From: a virus
DNA: 41,083 bases
Direction: 5' to 3' (one strand)
Virus record (IMG/VR): IMGVR_UViG_3300032205_000010
Span: 1 to 41,083 of that record
A program made the translations under genes and the position numbers. Below the pieces are notes generated by a model. It ran no database searches. It had not been told where the DNA came from and saw only the letters and a program-made list of their open reading frames with translations. Below are positions 6,667 to 15,046 of this stretch, in pieces (the stretch's first letter is position 1; each line of letters starts with the position of its first letter).

Positions 6667-7110
6667 ATGCGGCCCAAGATCCCGTTCGAGGAAGACGTCC
6701 GCAAGCAACGCTTCGTCGACTGGCTCACCCGCATCCCGGCCGACCGCGAGCCCCCGACCCAGGTCCTGCTGGCCATCGAACTCGGCGTCAACGACCAGAC
6801 GCTCACCCAGTGGAAGCGCGACGGCGAATTCCTGGCCGAATGGGAGAAGCGCTACCGCGCCACCAGCGGCTCCCCCGAACGCCAACAGCAGGTGCTCGAC
6901 GCCCTCCACGCCACCGCCATCGACCGCACCGACCCCCGCCAGGTCCCCGCCGCCCGGGCCTACCTCGAAGCCACCGACGCCATCAAGCCCAAGCGGGTCG
7001 ACGTCACCGTGTCCCGCAACGCCAAAGACCTCAGCAACGACGAGCTGAACGAGCTGCTCGCCGTCGAAGCCGCCCGCGAACTGGAGCGCCGTGCCAGCTC
7101 TGACACCTAA
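6667..7110 (+). CDS. terS: Terminase small subunit
   Basis: 147 residues. N-terminal helix-turn-helix (QVLLAIELGVNDQTLTQWKR, about 32-51) as used by small terminases to recognise phage DNA, then a helical stretch and a charged C-terminal tail (ELNELLAVEAARELERR). First rightward gene, three genes before the large terminase. ATG at 6667 lacks a Shine-Dalgarno and would be almost leaderless from PR. Family sequence is divergent, so the call rests on the HTH and position. Confidence 0.75.
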   Translation: MRPKIPFEEDVRKQRFVDWLTRIPADREPPTQVLLAIELGVNDQTLTQWKRDGEFLAEWEKRYRATSGSPERQQQVLDALHATAIDRTDPRQVPAARAYLEATDAIKPKRVDVTVSRNAKDLSNDELNELLAVEAARELERRASSDT

Positions 7111-7588
7111 CGGGTTCCAGCCCGAGACCCGCTCGCCGTCATCCCGACGAGCCGACTTCGACCTGGTGCGCCGCCTCGCCACCCTCGAAGGCACCGTCGC
7201 CGAGCTGTCCCGCGTCGTCGGCATCCTGGCTTCCGTCGTGACGGTGTCGACCTACGTCGCCTTCTCGTTCAACGCCAACACCACCGAGCCGATCGTCGGC
7301 AACCAGCTCCGCATCAACAACGCCAGCCAGCTCGTGGCGACCAGGCTGTGGCTCTCGCACACCACCTTCGACGGGCTCGACGTCACCGTCGGTCTCAGCC
7401 GCGTCAAGCCCAAAGACCTCATCTACTTCCAGGACTTCGACGACGCCACCAAGTGGGTGCGGTACAGGGTCGTCTCGTCGACCAACGACGGCGCCTACCA
7501 CGACTACACCGTCGCGTATGACTCCGGCCCCGCCAACGTGCCGTTCCAGAAGATCGCGCTGCGGATCGCCTTCCCGGTGCTCACATGA
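7091..7588 (+). CDS. Putative small structural protein
   Basis: 165 residues, GTG start with GGAG four bases upstream, overlapping terS by 20 bases. Residues about 22-50 may form a short coiled coil (RRLATLEGTVAELSRVVGIL). The rest is beta-rich and resembles a short sandwich: RINNASQLVATRLWLSH, KPKDLIYFQDFDDATKWVRY, VPFQKIALRIAFPVL. Such N-terminal-helix plus beta-domain proteins are often virion decorations or short fibres, but no family is recognised. Confidence 0.6.
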   Translation: MPALTPNGFQPETRSPSSRRADFDLVRRLATLEGTVAELSRVVGILASVVTVSTYVAFSFNANTTEPIVGNQLRINNASQLVATRLWLSHTTFDGLDVTVGLSRVKPKDLIYFQDFDDATKWVRYRVVSSTNDGAYHDYTVAYDSGPANVPFQKIALRIAFPVLT

Positions 7589-7788
7589 CGGTGCTGGACC
7601 CACTGCCGAGCGCACCGACCGCTGAGATGCGTGCCGCCTACGACGTGTTGCGGGCCGATGATCGCTACCCCGTTCCGACCGGGCAGGCCGCCCTGTGGGC
7701 GGTGCTCGCTGGCTACGCCGACGACCCCGTCGCCTGGGCAGAGCAGTTGCTGGAGCTGACCTACAGCCTGATCGAAGACGAGACGTGA
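7585..7788 (+). CDS. 67-residue hypothetical protein before the large terminase
   Basis: Acidic, helical protein (EMRAAYDVLRADDRYPVP, AWAEQLLELTYSLIEDET). ATGA overlap with the gene before and GTGA overlap with the large terminase after show it is a real coupled gene. No domain recognised; a terminase accessory role is only positional inference. Confidence 0.65.
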   Translation: MTVLDPLPSAPTAEMRAAYDVLRADDRYPVPTGQAALWAVLAGYADDPVAWAEQLLELTYSLIEDET

Positions 7789-9425
7789 GCGACTTCGACA
7801 TCACCCAGCTCCTCCAGGAACGGGAGTGGCGAAAGTGCTCCCCCGCCACCGAGGATCCCGAAGAACTGCTCGCCGCCTTCGAGTACTTCTGCGCCGAATA
7901 CGTCTACATCAAGCACCCCGCCAAGGGCCGTATCAAGTTCATGCTGTTCGACTCCCAACGGGAGTCTGTTGATCTGTGGATCCGCAACCGCTACTCGTTG
8001 ATGTTGAAGGCTCGGCAGCTCGGGTTCTCCACATTGGTTTCCGTCTACTCGTTCTGGCTCACGTTCTTCTATGAAGACCGCGTCATCATCATGCTGAGCC
8101 GAACCGAACGAGACGCCATCAAGTTGCTCGCCAAAGCGAAGTACACGTACCGGTTCCTCCCCGAGTGGATGAAGTTCCGGGGCCCACCCATGAATCAGAC
8201 GCAGACCAAATTGGAGTTCTCCAATGAGTCGTACATTGAATCACTTCCTTCGGCTTCAGATCCTGCTCGTGGCGAATCTGTGTACCTGGCTGTGGTTGAT
8301 GAACTTGCGTACCTCCCCAACTCCGACGAGGCATGGGCGTCGATCGAGCCCATCGCGGACGTCGGTGGCCGGGTCATCGCGCTCTCGACAGCCAACGGGG
8401 AAGGAAATCTGTTTCACAAGCTGTGGGTTGGCGCTACCACCAAGGCGAACCGTTTCGAGTCCATGTTCCATCCGTGGTGGGCCAACGGCCGCGACGAGGC
8501 GTGGTACCTGGAGAAGAAGGAAGACCTCCCCGAGTGGCAGTTGGCCCAGGAGTACCCCGACAACCCCGATGACGCCTTTCTGAAATCCGGCCGCCCCGTC
8601 TTCAGCCTCGAAGTCCTGCGCAAGATCGAATGCCGTCCCCCCGTCGTCGAAGGGTTCCTGGCCAAGCACTACCAGTGGCAGTTCATCGCCGAAGACCGCG
8701 GGCCGCTGCGCATCTGGGAATGGCCCGAGCCCGACGGTCGCTACGGCATCGGCGCCGACCCCGCCCAAGGCATGGAGCACGGCGACTACAGCTCCGCCCA
8801 CGTCATCAACGTGCGCAACGGCCACGTCGTTGCCACCTGGCACGGCCGCATCGACCCCGACCTGTTCGGCTCCGACGTCCTCGTCCCGCTCGGACGCTGG
8901 TACCACGACGCCCTGCTGGGCGTGGAGTCCAACAACCACGGTCTGTCCACCCTGAAGGCCATCCACCGGGCCCGCTACCACCCGATCTTCATGCAGCGAT
9001 CACCCCGCTACAAGCGATCCATCCCCACCGACATCCTGGGATGGCGCACCACCCAGATCACCAAGCCGCTCGCCGTTGACGAACTCAACATGGCGCTGCG
9101 CCACGGCGACGTCACGCTGTGGGAAGCCGAGACCGTCGCCGAACTCCGCACCTTCGTGCGTGACGACTCCGGGCGCATGAACGGATCCCCGTTCGACGAC
9201 CGCACCATCTCGCTGTCGATCGCCAACCAGATGCTGAAGCACATCTTCTTGAAGCAGTACGAACCCCAGCGCGAGCCGGGACCGGGGACGATGGGCTGGA
9301 TGGAGAAGCAGTTGTACGGTGACGCGCCGTTCGAGAAATTGGCGGCCCGCAGACGCCCCCGCGAACCCGAACCGATCGGCAAGGCGTGGACCCGCGACCC
9401 GACACAGCAACGATGGAGGCCCTGA
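7785..9425 (+). CDS. terL: Terminase large subunit (ATPase-nuclease)
   Basis: About 546 residues from GTG 7785. The packaging motor: Walker A-like KARQLGFST (75-83), Walker B VYLAVVDE (166-173), coupling motif STANG (201-205), then an RNase H-type nuclease with GIGADPAQG (first Asp) and LLGVESNNHG. It translocates DNA into the prohead through the portal and cuts headful or unit lengths. The longer in-frame upstream sequence is shadow of the 67-residue gene, so the GTGA-coupled start was taken. Confidence 0.95.
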   Translation: MSDFDITQLLQEREWRKCSPATEDPEELLAAFEYFCAEYVYIKHPAKGRIKFMLFDSQRESVDLWIRNRYSLMLKARQLGFSTLVSVYSFWLTFFYEDRVIIMLSRTERDAIKLLAKAKYTYRFLPEWMKFRGPPMNQTQTKLEFSNESYIESLPSASDPARGESVYLAVVDELAYLPNSDEAWASIEPIADVGGRVIALSTANGEGNLFHKLWVGATTKANRFESMFHPWWANGRDEAWYLEKKEDLPEWQLAQEYPDNPDDAFLKSGRPVFSLEVLRKIECRPPVVEGFLAKHYQWQFIAEDRGPLRIWEWPEPDGRYGIGADPAQGMEHGDYSSAHVINVRNGHVVATWHGRIDPDLFGSDVLVPLGRWYHDALLGVESNNHGLSTLKAIHRARYHPIFMQRSPRYKRSIPTDILGWRTTQITKPLAVDELNMALRHGDVTLWEAETVAELRTFVRDDSGRMNGSPFDDRTISLSIANQMLKHIFLKQYEPQREPGPGTMGWMEKQLYGDAPFEKLAARRRPREPEPIGKAWTRDPTQQRWRP

Positions 9426-9757
9426 TGTCACGACTCGACCTGCAGAAGAACCCGTCACGGCTCCATCGACGGAGCAACGGACGTCTCTACGCGCGGGGCT
9501 ACAACACGTTGCCCCACGCCGTGTGGGGTGACGCCGGGTCGGTCGTCGCCCCGCCCAAGGGGCAGGCGGCGCCGGGCACGATCTACCCGGCCGAGGCCAC
9601 CGTGACCGCCGAGGACAGCACCAACGCTGCCAAGCTGGCCGGTCTCGGCTACGTTGCCCAGCCGCTCACCGCCTGGCTCACCGGGCAATGCATCTTCGTC
9701 GGAGCGTTCCGCTTCAACTGGACCGGAGCGGCCTGGGCGGCAGGTCTGCACGCCTGA
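9425..9757 (+). CDS. Small head-region protein, unknown
   Basis: 110 residues from ATG 9425, overlapping the terminase stop by one base (TGATG). An N-terminal basic part is followed by AEDSTNAAKLAGLGYVAQPL and AWLTGQCIFVGAFRFNWTG. The AW-TGQ...F-W pattern is reminiscent of small phage structural domains that carry a W-TGQ strand, but I cannot name the family. Placed between terminase and portal. Confidence 0.55.
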   Translation: MSRLDLQKNPSRLHRRSNGRLYARGYNTLPHAVWGDAGSVVAPPKGQAAPGTIYPAEATVTAEDSTNAAKLAGLGYVAQPLTAWLTGQCIFVGAFRFNWTGAAWAAGLHA

Positions 9758-9969
9758 TGCTGTGCTCGGAGTGTGGAACCAAGGAAGCCGAGGAACGATC
9801 GACAACATGCTTCCGGTGTCGGGTCGCCACCATCGGCTTTGGATGGCGTGGCGGCGGGTTCAACTTCGGTCGTCACAACTTCTCCGCTCGCACCAACGGC
9901 GAGTTCTTGAACGAGCACGTGGGGGACGTCCGTAGCAACCCCAACATCGAGAAGGCTGACCCGCTGTGA
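9757..9969 (+). CDS. Zinc-ribbon microprotein before the portal
   Basis: 70 residues: CSECG (C3, C6) and CFRCRV (C20, C23) make a four-Cys zinc ribbon, followed by a Gly/Phe/Asn segment (IGFGWRGGGFNFGRHNF). It overlaps the preceding stop by one base and the portal start as GTGA. Proteins of this plan sit between terminase and portal in other actinophages, from memory; role unknown. Confidence 0.7.
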   Translation: MLCSECGTKEAEERSTTCFRCRVATIGFGWRGGGFNFGRHNFSARTNGEFLNEHVGDVRSNPNIEKADPL

Positions 9970-11897
9970 AGCAATCCGATCTCCTGCAGATGTATCGCGA
10001 CGAAGTTCGGCGTTCCAAGCGGTGGCGATCCAACGAACAATATGAAGACGACTGGAAGCGATACATCGACCTGTATCGCGGGAAGCAGTACAACACCGAT
10101 ACGAAAGCCGACCGGCTCATCGTGAACCTCGTCTTCTCGACGATCAACACGATGGCTCCCTCCGTAGCGGTGAACAACCCGAAGTTCGTCGTCAACGCTC
10201 GCAAGATGGAATCGGCACCACAAGCCATCGTCACCGAAGAAGTGCTGAACTACATCTGGCAGGCGAATCGCTATCAAGACGAGTTCCGCCTCTCCGTGAA
10301 CGACTGGCTCACCATCGGGCACGGCTGGTGCAAGGTCGGCTACAAGTTCACGAAGCCGCCCGAGGAGAAGACCACCGGGGTCGACGGGGCCGACCCCTCC
10401 AAGGGCGCCGACTACGGCATCGACGACCGCGACCCGGTGCCCGGCAACGTCGAGTCCGAGATCTACACCTACGACGACCGTCCGTTCGTCGAGCGCATCA
10501 GCCCGTTCGACATGTTCGTCGACCCCGACGCCCGCCACCCCAAAGAGATGTGCTGGATCGCTCAGCGCACCTGGCGTCCGGTGGCCGACGTCAACGTCGA
10601 CTCCCGCTACAGCCCGACGGCCCGCAAGCGGGTCTCCGCCAAGTCGTGGAGCCGGTGGTCGTCGAGCGAGGGCGACGCCGACGCCCGCACCGACCGGCCC
10701 GACAAGGGGCCGCGGTCGTACTGCGAGATCATCGAGTACTACGACATCAAGCGCCGCACGCTGCAGACGTTCTGTCTCGACTCCGACGTCACCGGTGATG
10801 ACGAGTCCGGGTTCCTCATCAAGCCGCAGCCCATGCCGTACGCGATGGGCCACCCCTTCGAGATGCTGCGCGGCTACGAGGTGTCCGACAACTTCTACCC
10901 GCTCGGCGATGTCTGCCAGATCGAGTCGCTCCAGTTGGAGCTGAACCAGACCCGCACCCAGATGATGAACCATCGCAAGCGGTTCCAGCGCAAGTGGCTC
11001 TACGAACGCGACGCCTTCGACCGCGACGCTATCGAGGCGCTCGAATCCGACGTCGACAACACGATGATCCCCGTCACCTCCGACGGGAACCCGGCCAACG
11101 TCATCACGCCGCTGCCCGCCGTCATCACGCCGTCCGACTTCTACGACCAGAGCGGCATGATCACCAACGACATCGACCGGGTGTCGGGCGTGTCGGACTA
11201 CCAGCGCGGGGCCAGCCAGACGGCGATCAAGCGCACCGCCACCGAAGCGGCGATGATCCAAGACGCCGCCAACGCCCGGGCCCAGGACCGCCTGGCCAAG
11301 ATCGAGTCGGTCCTGGCTCGCATCGGAGAACGGATCATCGGGCTGATGCAGCAGTACATGACCGGCGAACAGGTCGCCCGGATCGTCACGATGCCCGGCC
11401 GCCAGTGGATCAACTACGACGCCGACTACATCGAAGGTGAGTTCGACTTCGACGTGGCCGCCGGATCGACCGAGCCGATGAACGAGACGTTCCGGCGCCA
11501 GTCGGCGCTGCAGCTCGTCGACGCCTCGATGCCGTTCCTGCAGCTCGGTGTGGCCAACCCGACCGGCCTCTACATGCAGGTGCTGCAGAAGGGCTTCGGG
11601 ATCAAAGACGTCAGCTCGCTCGTCAACCAGCAGCCCGTCGACCCCAACGCAGCGATGGCAGGCGGAGACCCGAACGCCCCGCAGGACCCCAACGCGCCAC
11701 CACCCGACCAGCAGGGAGCGCCGCCACCACCCGACCAGGGTCAGGCGCCGCCACCCCCGCAGGGCGGTCCGCCACCACCGATGCCGGGCGATCCGAACGC
11801 CGGACCGGCCGCGATGAATCCCAACAGCATCCCCCCCCAGATGCTGATGGCCATGCTCGGCTCCAACGGAGCCGTGCCACCAGGAGGGATGCCCTAG
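9966..11897 (+). CDS. Portal protein
   Basis: 643 residues. The body begins with YEDDWKRYIDLYRGKQY and RLIVNLVFSTINTMAPSVAV, typical of podoviral/actinophage portals with a long alpha-helical stem (GMITNDIDRVSGVSDYQRGA, then ATEAAMIQDAANARAQDRLA). Residues about 560-630 are a Pro/Gly/Asn-rich low-complexity tail (repeated DPNAPPP and QGAPPPP). The portal forms the dodecameric DNA channel at one capsid vertex. Position after terminase and before scaffold supports the call. GTG start overlaps the upstream stop. Confidence 0.88.
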   Translation: MKQSDLLQMYRDEVRRSKRWRSNEQYEDDWKRYIDLYRGKQYNTDTKADRLIVNLVFSTINTMAPSVAVNNPKFVVNARKMESAPQAIVTEEVLNYIWQANRYQDEFRLSVNDWLTIGHGWCKVGYKFTKPPEEKTTGVDGADPSKGADYGIDDRDPVPGNVESEIYTYDDRPFVERISPFDMFVDPDARHPKEMCWIAQRTWRPVADVNVDSRYSPTARKRVSAKSWSRWSSSEGDADARTDRPDKGPRSYCEIIEYYDIKRRTLQTFCLDSDVTGDDESGFLIKPQPMPYAMGHPFEMLRGYEVSDNFYPLGDVCQIESLQLELNQTRTQMMNHRKRFQRKWLYERDAFDRDAIEALESDVDNTMIPVTSDGNPANVITPLPAVITPSDFYDQSGMITNDIDRVSGVSDYQRGASQTAIKRTATEAAMIQDAANARAQDRLAKIESVLARIGERIIGLMQQYMTGEQVARIVTMPGRQWINYDADYIEGEFDFDVAAGSTEPMNETFRRQSALQLVDASMPFLQLGVANPTGLYMQVLQKGFGIKDVSSLVNQQPVDPNAAMAGGDPNAPQDPNAPPPDQQGAPPPPDQGQAPPPPQGGPPPPMPGDPNAGPAAMNPNSIPPQMLMAMLGSNGAVPPGGMP

Positions 11898-11959
11898 CCG
11901 CCATCCCCCCGTTTGGTGTTTAATCACGACCAGCCACCGACCACACCGGGAGGAAGTCG

Positions 11960-12799
11960 ATGAGCATGGACGATGCGCCCCTGGAGGGCGCGGTCGAAGC
12001 AGGTCCCGCCGAAGTCGGGGACACCGGGTCAGAGACCATCGAGACGCAGGGCACCGAAGAGCCCGAGCAGCCGTCCCGTCAGTACGTCGAAGTAGACGAC
12101 CCAGACAACCGGTACGTCCGAGTCAAGGTCGCTGGGGAAGACGTCGAAGTTCCGTTCTCCGAAGCCGTCAAGGGGTACAGCCGGGAGGCTGACTACACCC
12201 GCAAGGCCCAGGAGGTCGCGCAGCAACGCCAAGAGGCCGAGTACGCGTTGAACCTGCAGCGAGCGCTGCAGGCCAACCCGGAGATGACGCTCCGCATCCT
12301 CTCCGATCAGTACGGCCTGCAACTGGGGAACGCACCGCCGCCCCCCGTTGAGGAACCCGAGTTCGCCGATCCGCTGGAGCGCCAGCTCCACGAGGAACGC
12401 CAGGCTCGGATCGCCTTGGAGCAACGCTTCGCCCAGCGGGAGACGGATGAACAGCTCAGGTCGGCCGTCGGGGACCTGCGTCAGCAGTTCGGACTGGACG
12501 ATGACGACGTACGAGCAGTCGTCGGCACCGCGTATCAACTCGGTGTCGGCGTCGATGCGTTCCCACAGATCTACAAGGCGATGGCATACGACCGGATCGC
12601 AGCCCGAGTGCAGGCCTCCCAAGCGGAGCAGGCACGCGTGGCGGCGGAGACGGCGCGCCGCCAGGCGGCGGCCGCCCAAGCTGGACAGGCCGTGGGGACG
12701 GGGATGAGTTCGAACGGGATCACCAACAGACCGGCTGCGGAAGGACCCATGACCATCCGCCAGGCGATCGAAGCGGCACTCCTGCAGCACGAAGCCTGA
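11960..12799 (+). CDS. Capsid scaffolding protein
   Basis: 279 residues with a strong GGAGGAA ribosome-binding site. Acidic, disordered N-terminus (ETIETQGTEEPEQP), a conserved-looking segment VKVAGEDVEVPFSEAVKGYS then EADYTRKAQEVAQQRQEAEY, and a long Gln/Arg/Glu/Ala helical C-terminus. This composition and the place between portal and major capsid protein are those of scaffolding proteins, which shape the prohead and leave before packaging. The 62-base gap upstream (11898-11959) contains a GTTTAAT stretch but no convincing promoter. Confidence 0.8.
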   Translation: MSMDDAPLEGAVEAGPAEVGDTGSETIETQGTEEPEQPSRQYVEVDDPDNRYVRVKVAGEDVEVPFSEAVKGYSREADYTRKAQEVAQQRQEAEYALNLQRALQANPEMTLRILSDQYGLQLGNAPPPPVEEPEFADPLERQLHEERQARIALEQRFAQRETDEQLRSAVGDLRQQFGLDDDDVRAVVGTAYQLGVGVDAFPQIYKAMAYDRIAARVQASQAEQARVAAETARRQAAAAQAGQAVGTGMSSNGITNRPAAEGPMTIRQAIEAALLQHEA

Positions 12800-12821
12800 C
12801 GCCACATCTGAAAGGTGAGCT

Positions 12822-13925
12822 GTGGCGCTCGCATCTCATACCCCGACAACGTGGGACACGATTCTGTCGACCACGATGCACAACTACCGGAAGTCGTTGA
12901 CGGACAACATCTTCAACTCCCGGCCGTTGCTCGAATACCTGATGTCGAAGGGTCGTGTCCGCACGATCGACGGCGGCATCAGCATCGTCGAGCCCCTGAT
13001 GCTCGGCCCCGGCGAGGCGAACTCGTACGGTCCGTGGCAGCAGATCCAGGTCAACGCGGTGGCGGGCATCTCCGCTGCCCAGTTCGCGTGGCGCCAGCTC
13101 TACGCCACCATCATCATCTCCGGTCTCGAAGAGGCGCAGAACAACGGCAAGGAGCAGATGATCTCGCTGCTCGAAGCCAAGGTGATGCAGGCCGAGGAGA
13201 CCCTGAAGAACGTGCTCACGGCGATGATCTACGGCACCCGTGGTGGCGCCGCCCTGACCACCGACTTCACCGGCTTCAACGTCCTCATCGACGCCACCGC
13301 GGCGGCCGGTGGCATCACGCCTGCCGCCTCGCCCGCCCCTGAGAACCTGTGGCGGTCACCGACGTGGGACGCCACCGCCAACACCGGCGTCGACTCCAAG
13401 GGTGCTGCCATCACGATCCCCGGTGCCGCCATGTCGTCGCCCTACGACGGCTCCGAGGTGGAGCGCGTGCTGCGGCACATGTGGATGCTGGCCTCCGACG
13501 CCGGGTCCGACCACGTCGACTCGATCTTCGCCGGGACCGGCTGGTACGAGGCGTACGAGGCGTCGCTCACCCCGCAGGTGCGCTACACCGATACGTCGAA
13601 GGCGAACCTCGGGTTCACCAACCTGATGTTCAAGAACGTCCCGATCTTCTGGGACCCGGATGCGGGCGACGGCACGGCCTACGGCCTCAACTCGAAGTAC
13701 ATCGGTCTGACGATCCACTCGGACCGCAACTTCACGCAGTCGCCGTTCACCGCCAACCTGTCCGGCTCGACCGCGTCGACGCCGAACGCCAACCCCGGTG
13801 CGACCGCTGCCGCCCCGGCTGCGAACGCCATCGACGCCCGCGTGTCGTTCATCACGACCTACGGCAACACGACCGTCCGCAACCGTCGGCGCAACTTCAA
13901 GATCACCGGCGCGACCTTCTCCTGA
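12822..13925 (+). CDS. Major capsid protein
   Basis: 367 residues, GTG start after AAAGGTGA. Begins TTWDTILSTTMHNYRKSLTD, with KGRVRTIDGGISIVEPL, ISGLEEAQNNGKEQMISLLE, and near the end YIGLTIHSDRNFTQSPF and VSFITTYGNTTVRNRRRNF, a pattern of HK97-fold capsid proteins in podovirus-type actinophages (no protease gene nearby). Forms the icosahedral shell. A 28-bp palindrome follows the stop and may limit read-through. Confidence 0.88.
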   Translation: MALASHTPTTWDTILSTTMHNYRKSLTDNIFNSRPLLEYLMSKGRVRTIDGGISIVEPLMLGPGEANSYGPWQQIQVNAVAGISAAQFAWRQLYATIIISGLEEAQNNGKEQMISLLEAKVMQAEETLKNVLTAMIYGTRGGAALTTDFTGFNVLIDATAAAGGITPAASPAPENLWRSPTWDATANTGVDSKGAAITIPGAAMSSPYDGSEVERVLRHMWMLASDAGSDHVDSIFAGTGWYEAYEASLTPQVRYTDTSKANLGFTNLMFKNVPIFWDPDAGDGTAYGLNSKYIGLTIHSDRNFTQSPFTANLSGSTASTPNANPGATAAAPAANAIDARVSFITTYGNTTVRNRRRNFKITGATFS

Positions 13926-13949
13926 CGACGTGTAGGGGGAAGGGACGGG

Positions 13950-13977
13950 GACCCCAGCTACACGTGTAGCTGGGGTC
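13950..13977. repeat. Palindrome copy 2 (28 bp perfect) after capsid gene
   Basis: Same core, extended to 28 perfect bases by a GACC/GGTC flank not shared with other copies, then further after one G-T wobble. It lies 24 bases after the capsid stop. In RNA it would fold into a long stem with minimal loop, so it could lower transcription past the abundant capsid gene or protect its mRNA end. Confidence 0.8.
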
Positions 13978-14000
13978 TCCGACCAACAAGGATGGAGCGC

Positions 14001-14339
14001 ATGGGAACCGAGAAGTTCAACTACATCAAGCCTGCGGTGGCCCACGGCGACAACGTGCAGCTCCAGTACGCCGTCCAAGGCGACCCGGTCAGCGGCAAGA
14101 TGCGCTCCAACGCCTCGACCAACGAGAACGTGAAGGCCGCCGGGCTCTTCTCGACCGCCCCGTACAAGCCGCCCAAGGCCAAGACGGTCGACGAAGGGCT
14201 CACCGTGCTGACCGGTCCCCGCCCGATGGAACGCATGAACAAGTGCCTCGGCAACGCCGATGAGTGCGGGGCGTGGGCCACCGCCACCGGCTACTGCTGG
14301 GCACACACCCGTTCGCTGCGCAAGAAGGGCCTGCTGTAG
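14001..14339 (+). CDS. Head-region protein with C-terminal Cys/His cluster
   Basis: 112 residues from ATG 14001, which has GGAG at four bases; ATG 13992 with AAGG is an alternative giving three more residues. The C-terminal 35 residues KCLGNADECGAW and GYCWAHTRSLRKKG give C-x6-C-x9-C-x2-H, a likely zinc site. The first part is basic and polar with no family recognised. Position after the capsid suggests a minor head protein or assembly factor. Confidence 0.65.
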   Translation: MGTEKFNYIKPAVAHGDNVQLQYAVQGDPVSGKMRSNASTNENVKAAGLFSTAPYKPPKAKTVDEGLTVLTGPRPMERMNKCLGNADECGAWATATGYCWAHTRSLRKKGLL

Positions 14340-15046
14340 TGGACGTCGGGAGCCTGCGGGCCTACACCCGCAGCCATCTCGAAGTCGACGAGGAAGAACT
14401 CCCCGACGCCCTGCTGAACGTGTACCTGCAGGACGCCTTCGAACGCACGATGGCGTTGAGCAACCGGTGGCCCCGCTACGAACAGACCTGGCCGCTGTCG
14501 ATGATCACCGGCCGCTCGGCGGTCACGCTGCCACCCGACGTGCTGGTGCCCGCCATCATGTCGGTCGTCGATGTCCACGGCGGCTACAAGATGGCGCAGA
14601 TCAACCACGAGAACGCCGAACAGACGTACCTCAACGGGAACCAGACGGTGATGACCGGGCAGCCGATCTACTACTCGGTGTGGGGCTACAGCGGGGACCC
14701 GCCGCTGGCTCAGCTCTACCTGTGGCCCACCCCAGAAGAAGCCGTCAAGCCGTACTCCCTGAGCCTGCGGGCCTACCGCCAGCCGGTGTGGTCCAACGGC
14801 GCGTCGACGCTGCCCGACCTGGATCCGCGGATGCATCTGTGCCTCGCCTACTACGCGATGGGCCTCGTCTACGCCGCCCAGGAAGACGAGATCCTCGAAG
14901 GCGTCTACATGGCCCGCTGGCAGCGCGACGCCCAGCAGCAGATGAAGACCATCCTGGAACCGTCGCACAACCGTCCGCTCGTCATGCACGGCGGCACCCC
15001 GATCGGCGGCGTCCCCGCCTACGTCATCAACCCGCCGGAGTTGTAG
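14339..15046 (+). CDS. Head-tail adaptor (SU10-type)
   Basis: 235 residues from GTG 14339, overlapping the previous TAG. SLRAYTRSHLEVDEEELPD, ALLNVYLQDAFERTMALSNR then WP is the typical start of the phage SU10 adaptor family, which docks under the portal and carries the short tail. The C-terminal half (HLCLAYYAMGLVYAAQEDE, ARWQRDAQQQMKTILEP) is helical as expected. Confidence 0.75.
   Translation: MDVGSLRAYTRSHLEVDEEELPDALLNVYLQDAFERTMALSNRWPRYEQTWPLSMITGRSAVTLPPDVLVPAIMSVVDVHGGYKMAQINHENAEQTYLNGNQTVMTGQPIYYSVWGYSGDPPLAQLYLWPTPEEAVKPYSLSLRAYRQPVWSNGASTLPDLDPRMHLCLAYYAMGLVYAAQEDEILEGVYMARWQRDAQQQMKTILEPSHNRPLVMHGGTPIGGVPAYVINPPEL

Noticed and set aside
9873-11927. 684-residue reading frame opposite the portal
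   Set aside because: Shadow frame; the plus strand has a coherent portal protein with coupled start.
11898-11959. Promoter before the scaffold gene
   Set aside because: GTTTAAT is -10-like but has no acceptable -35 at 16-19 bases; the gap may simply be a leader.
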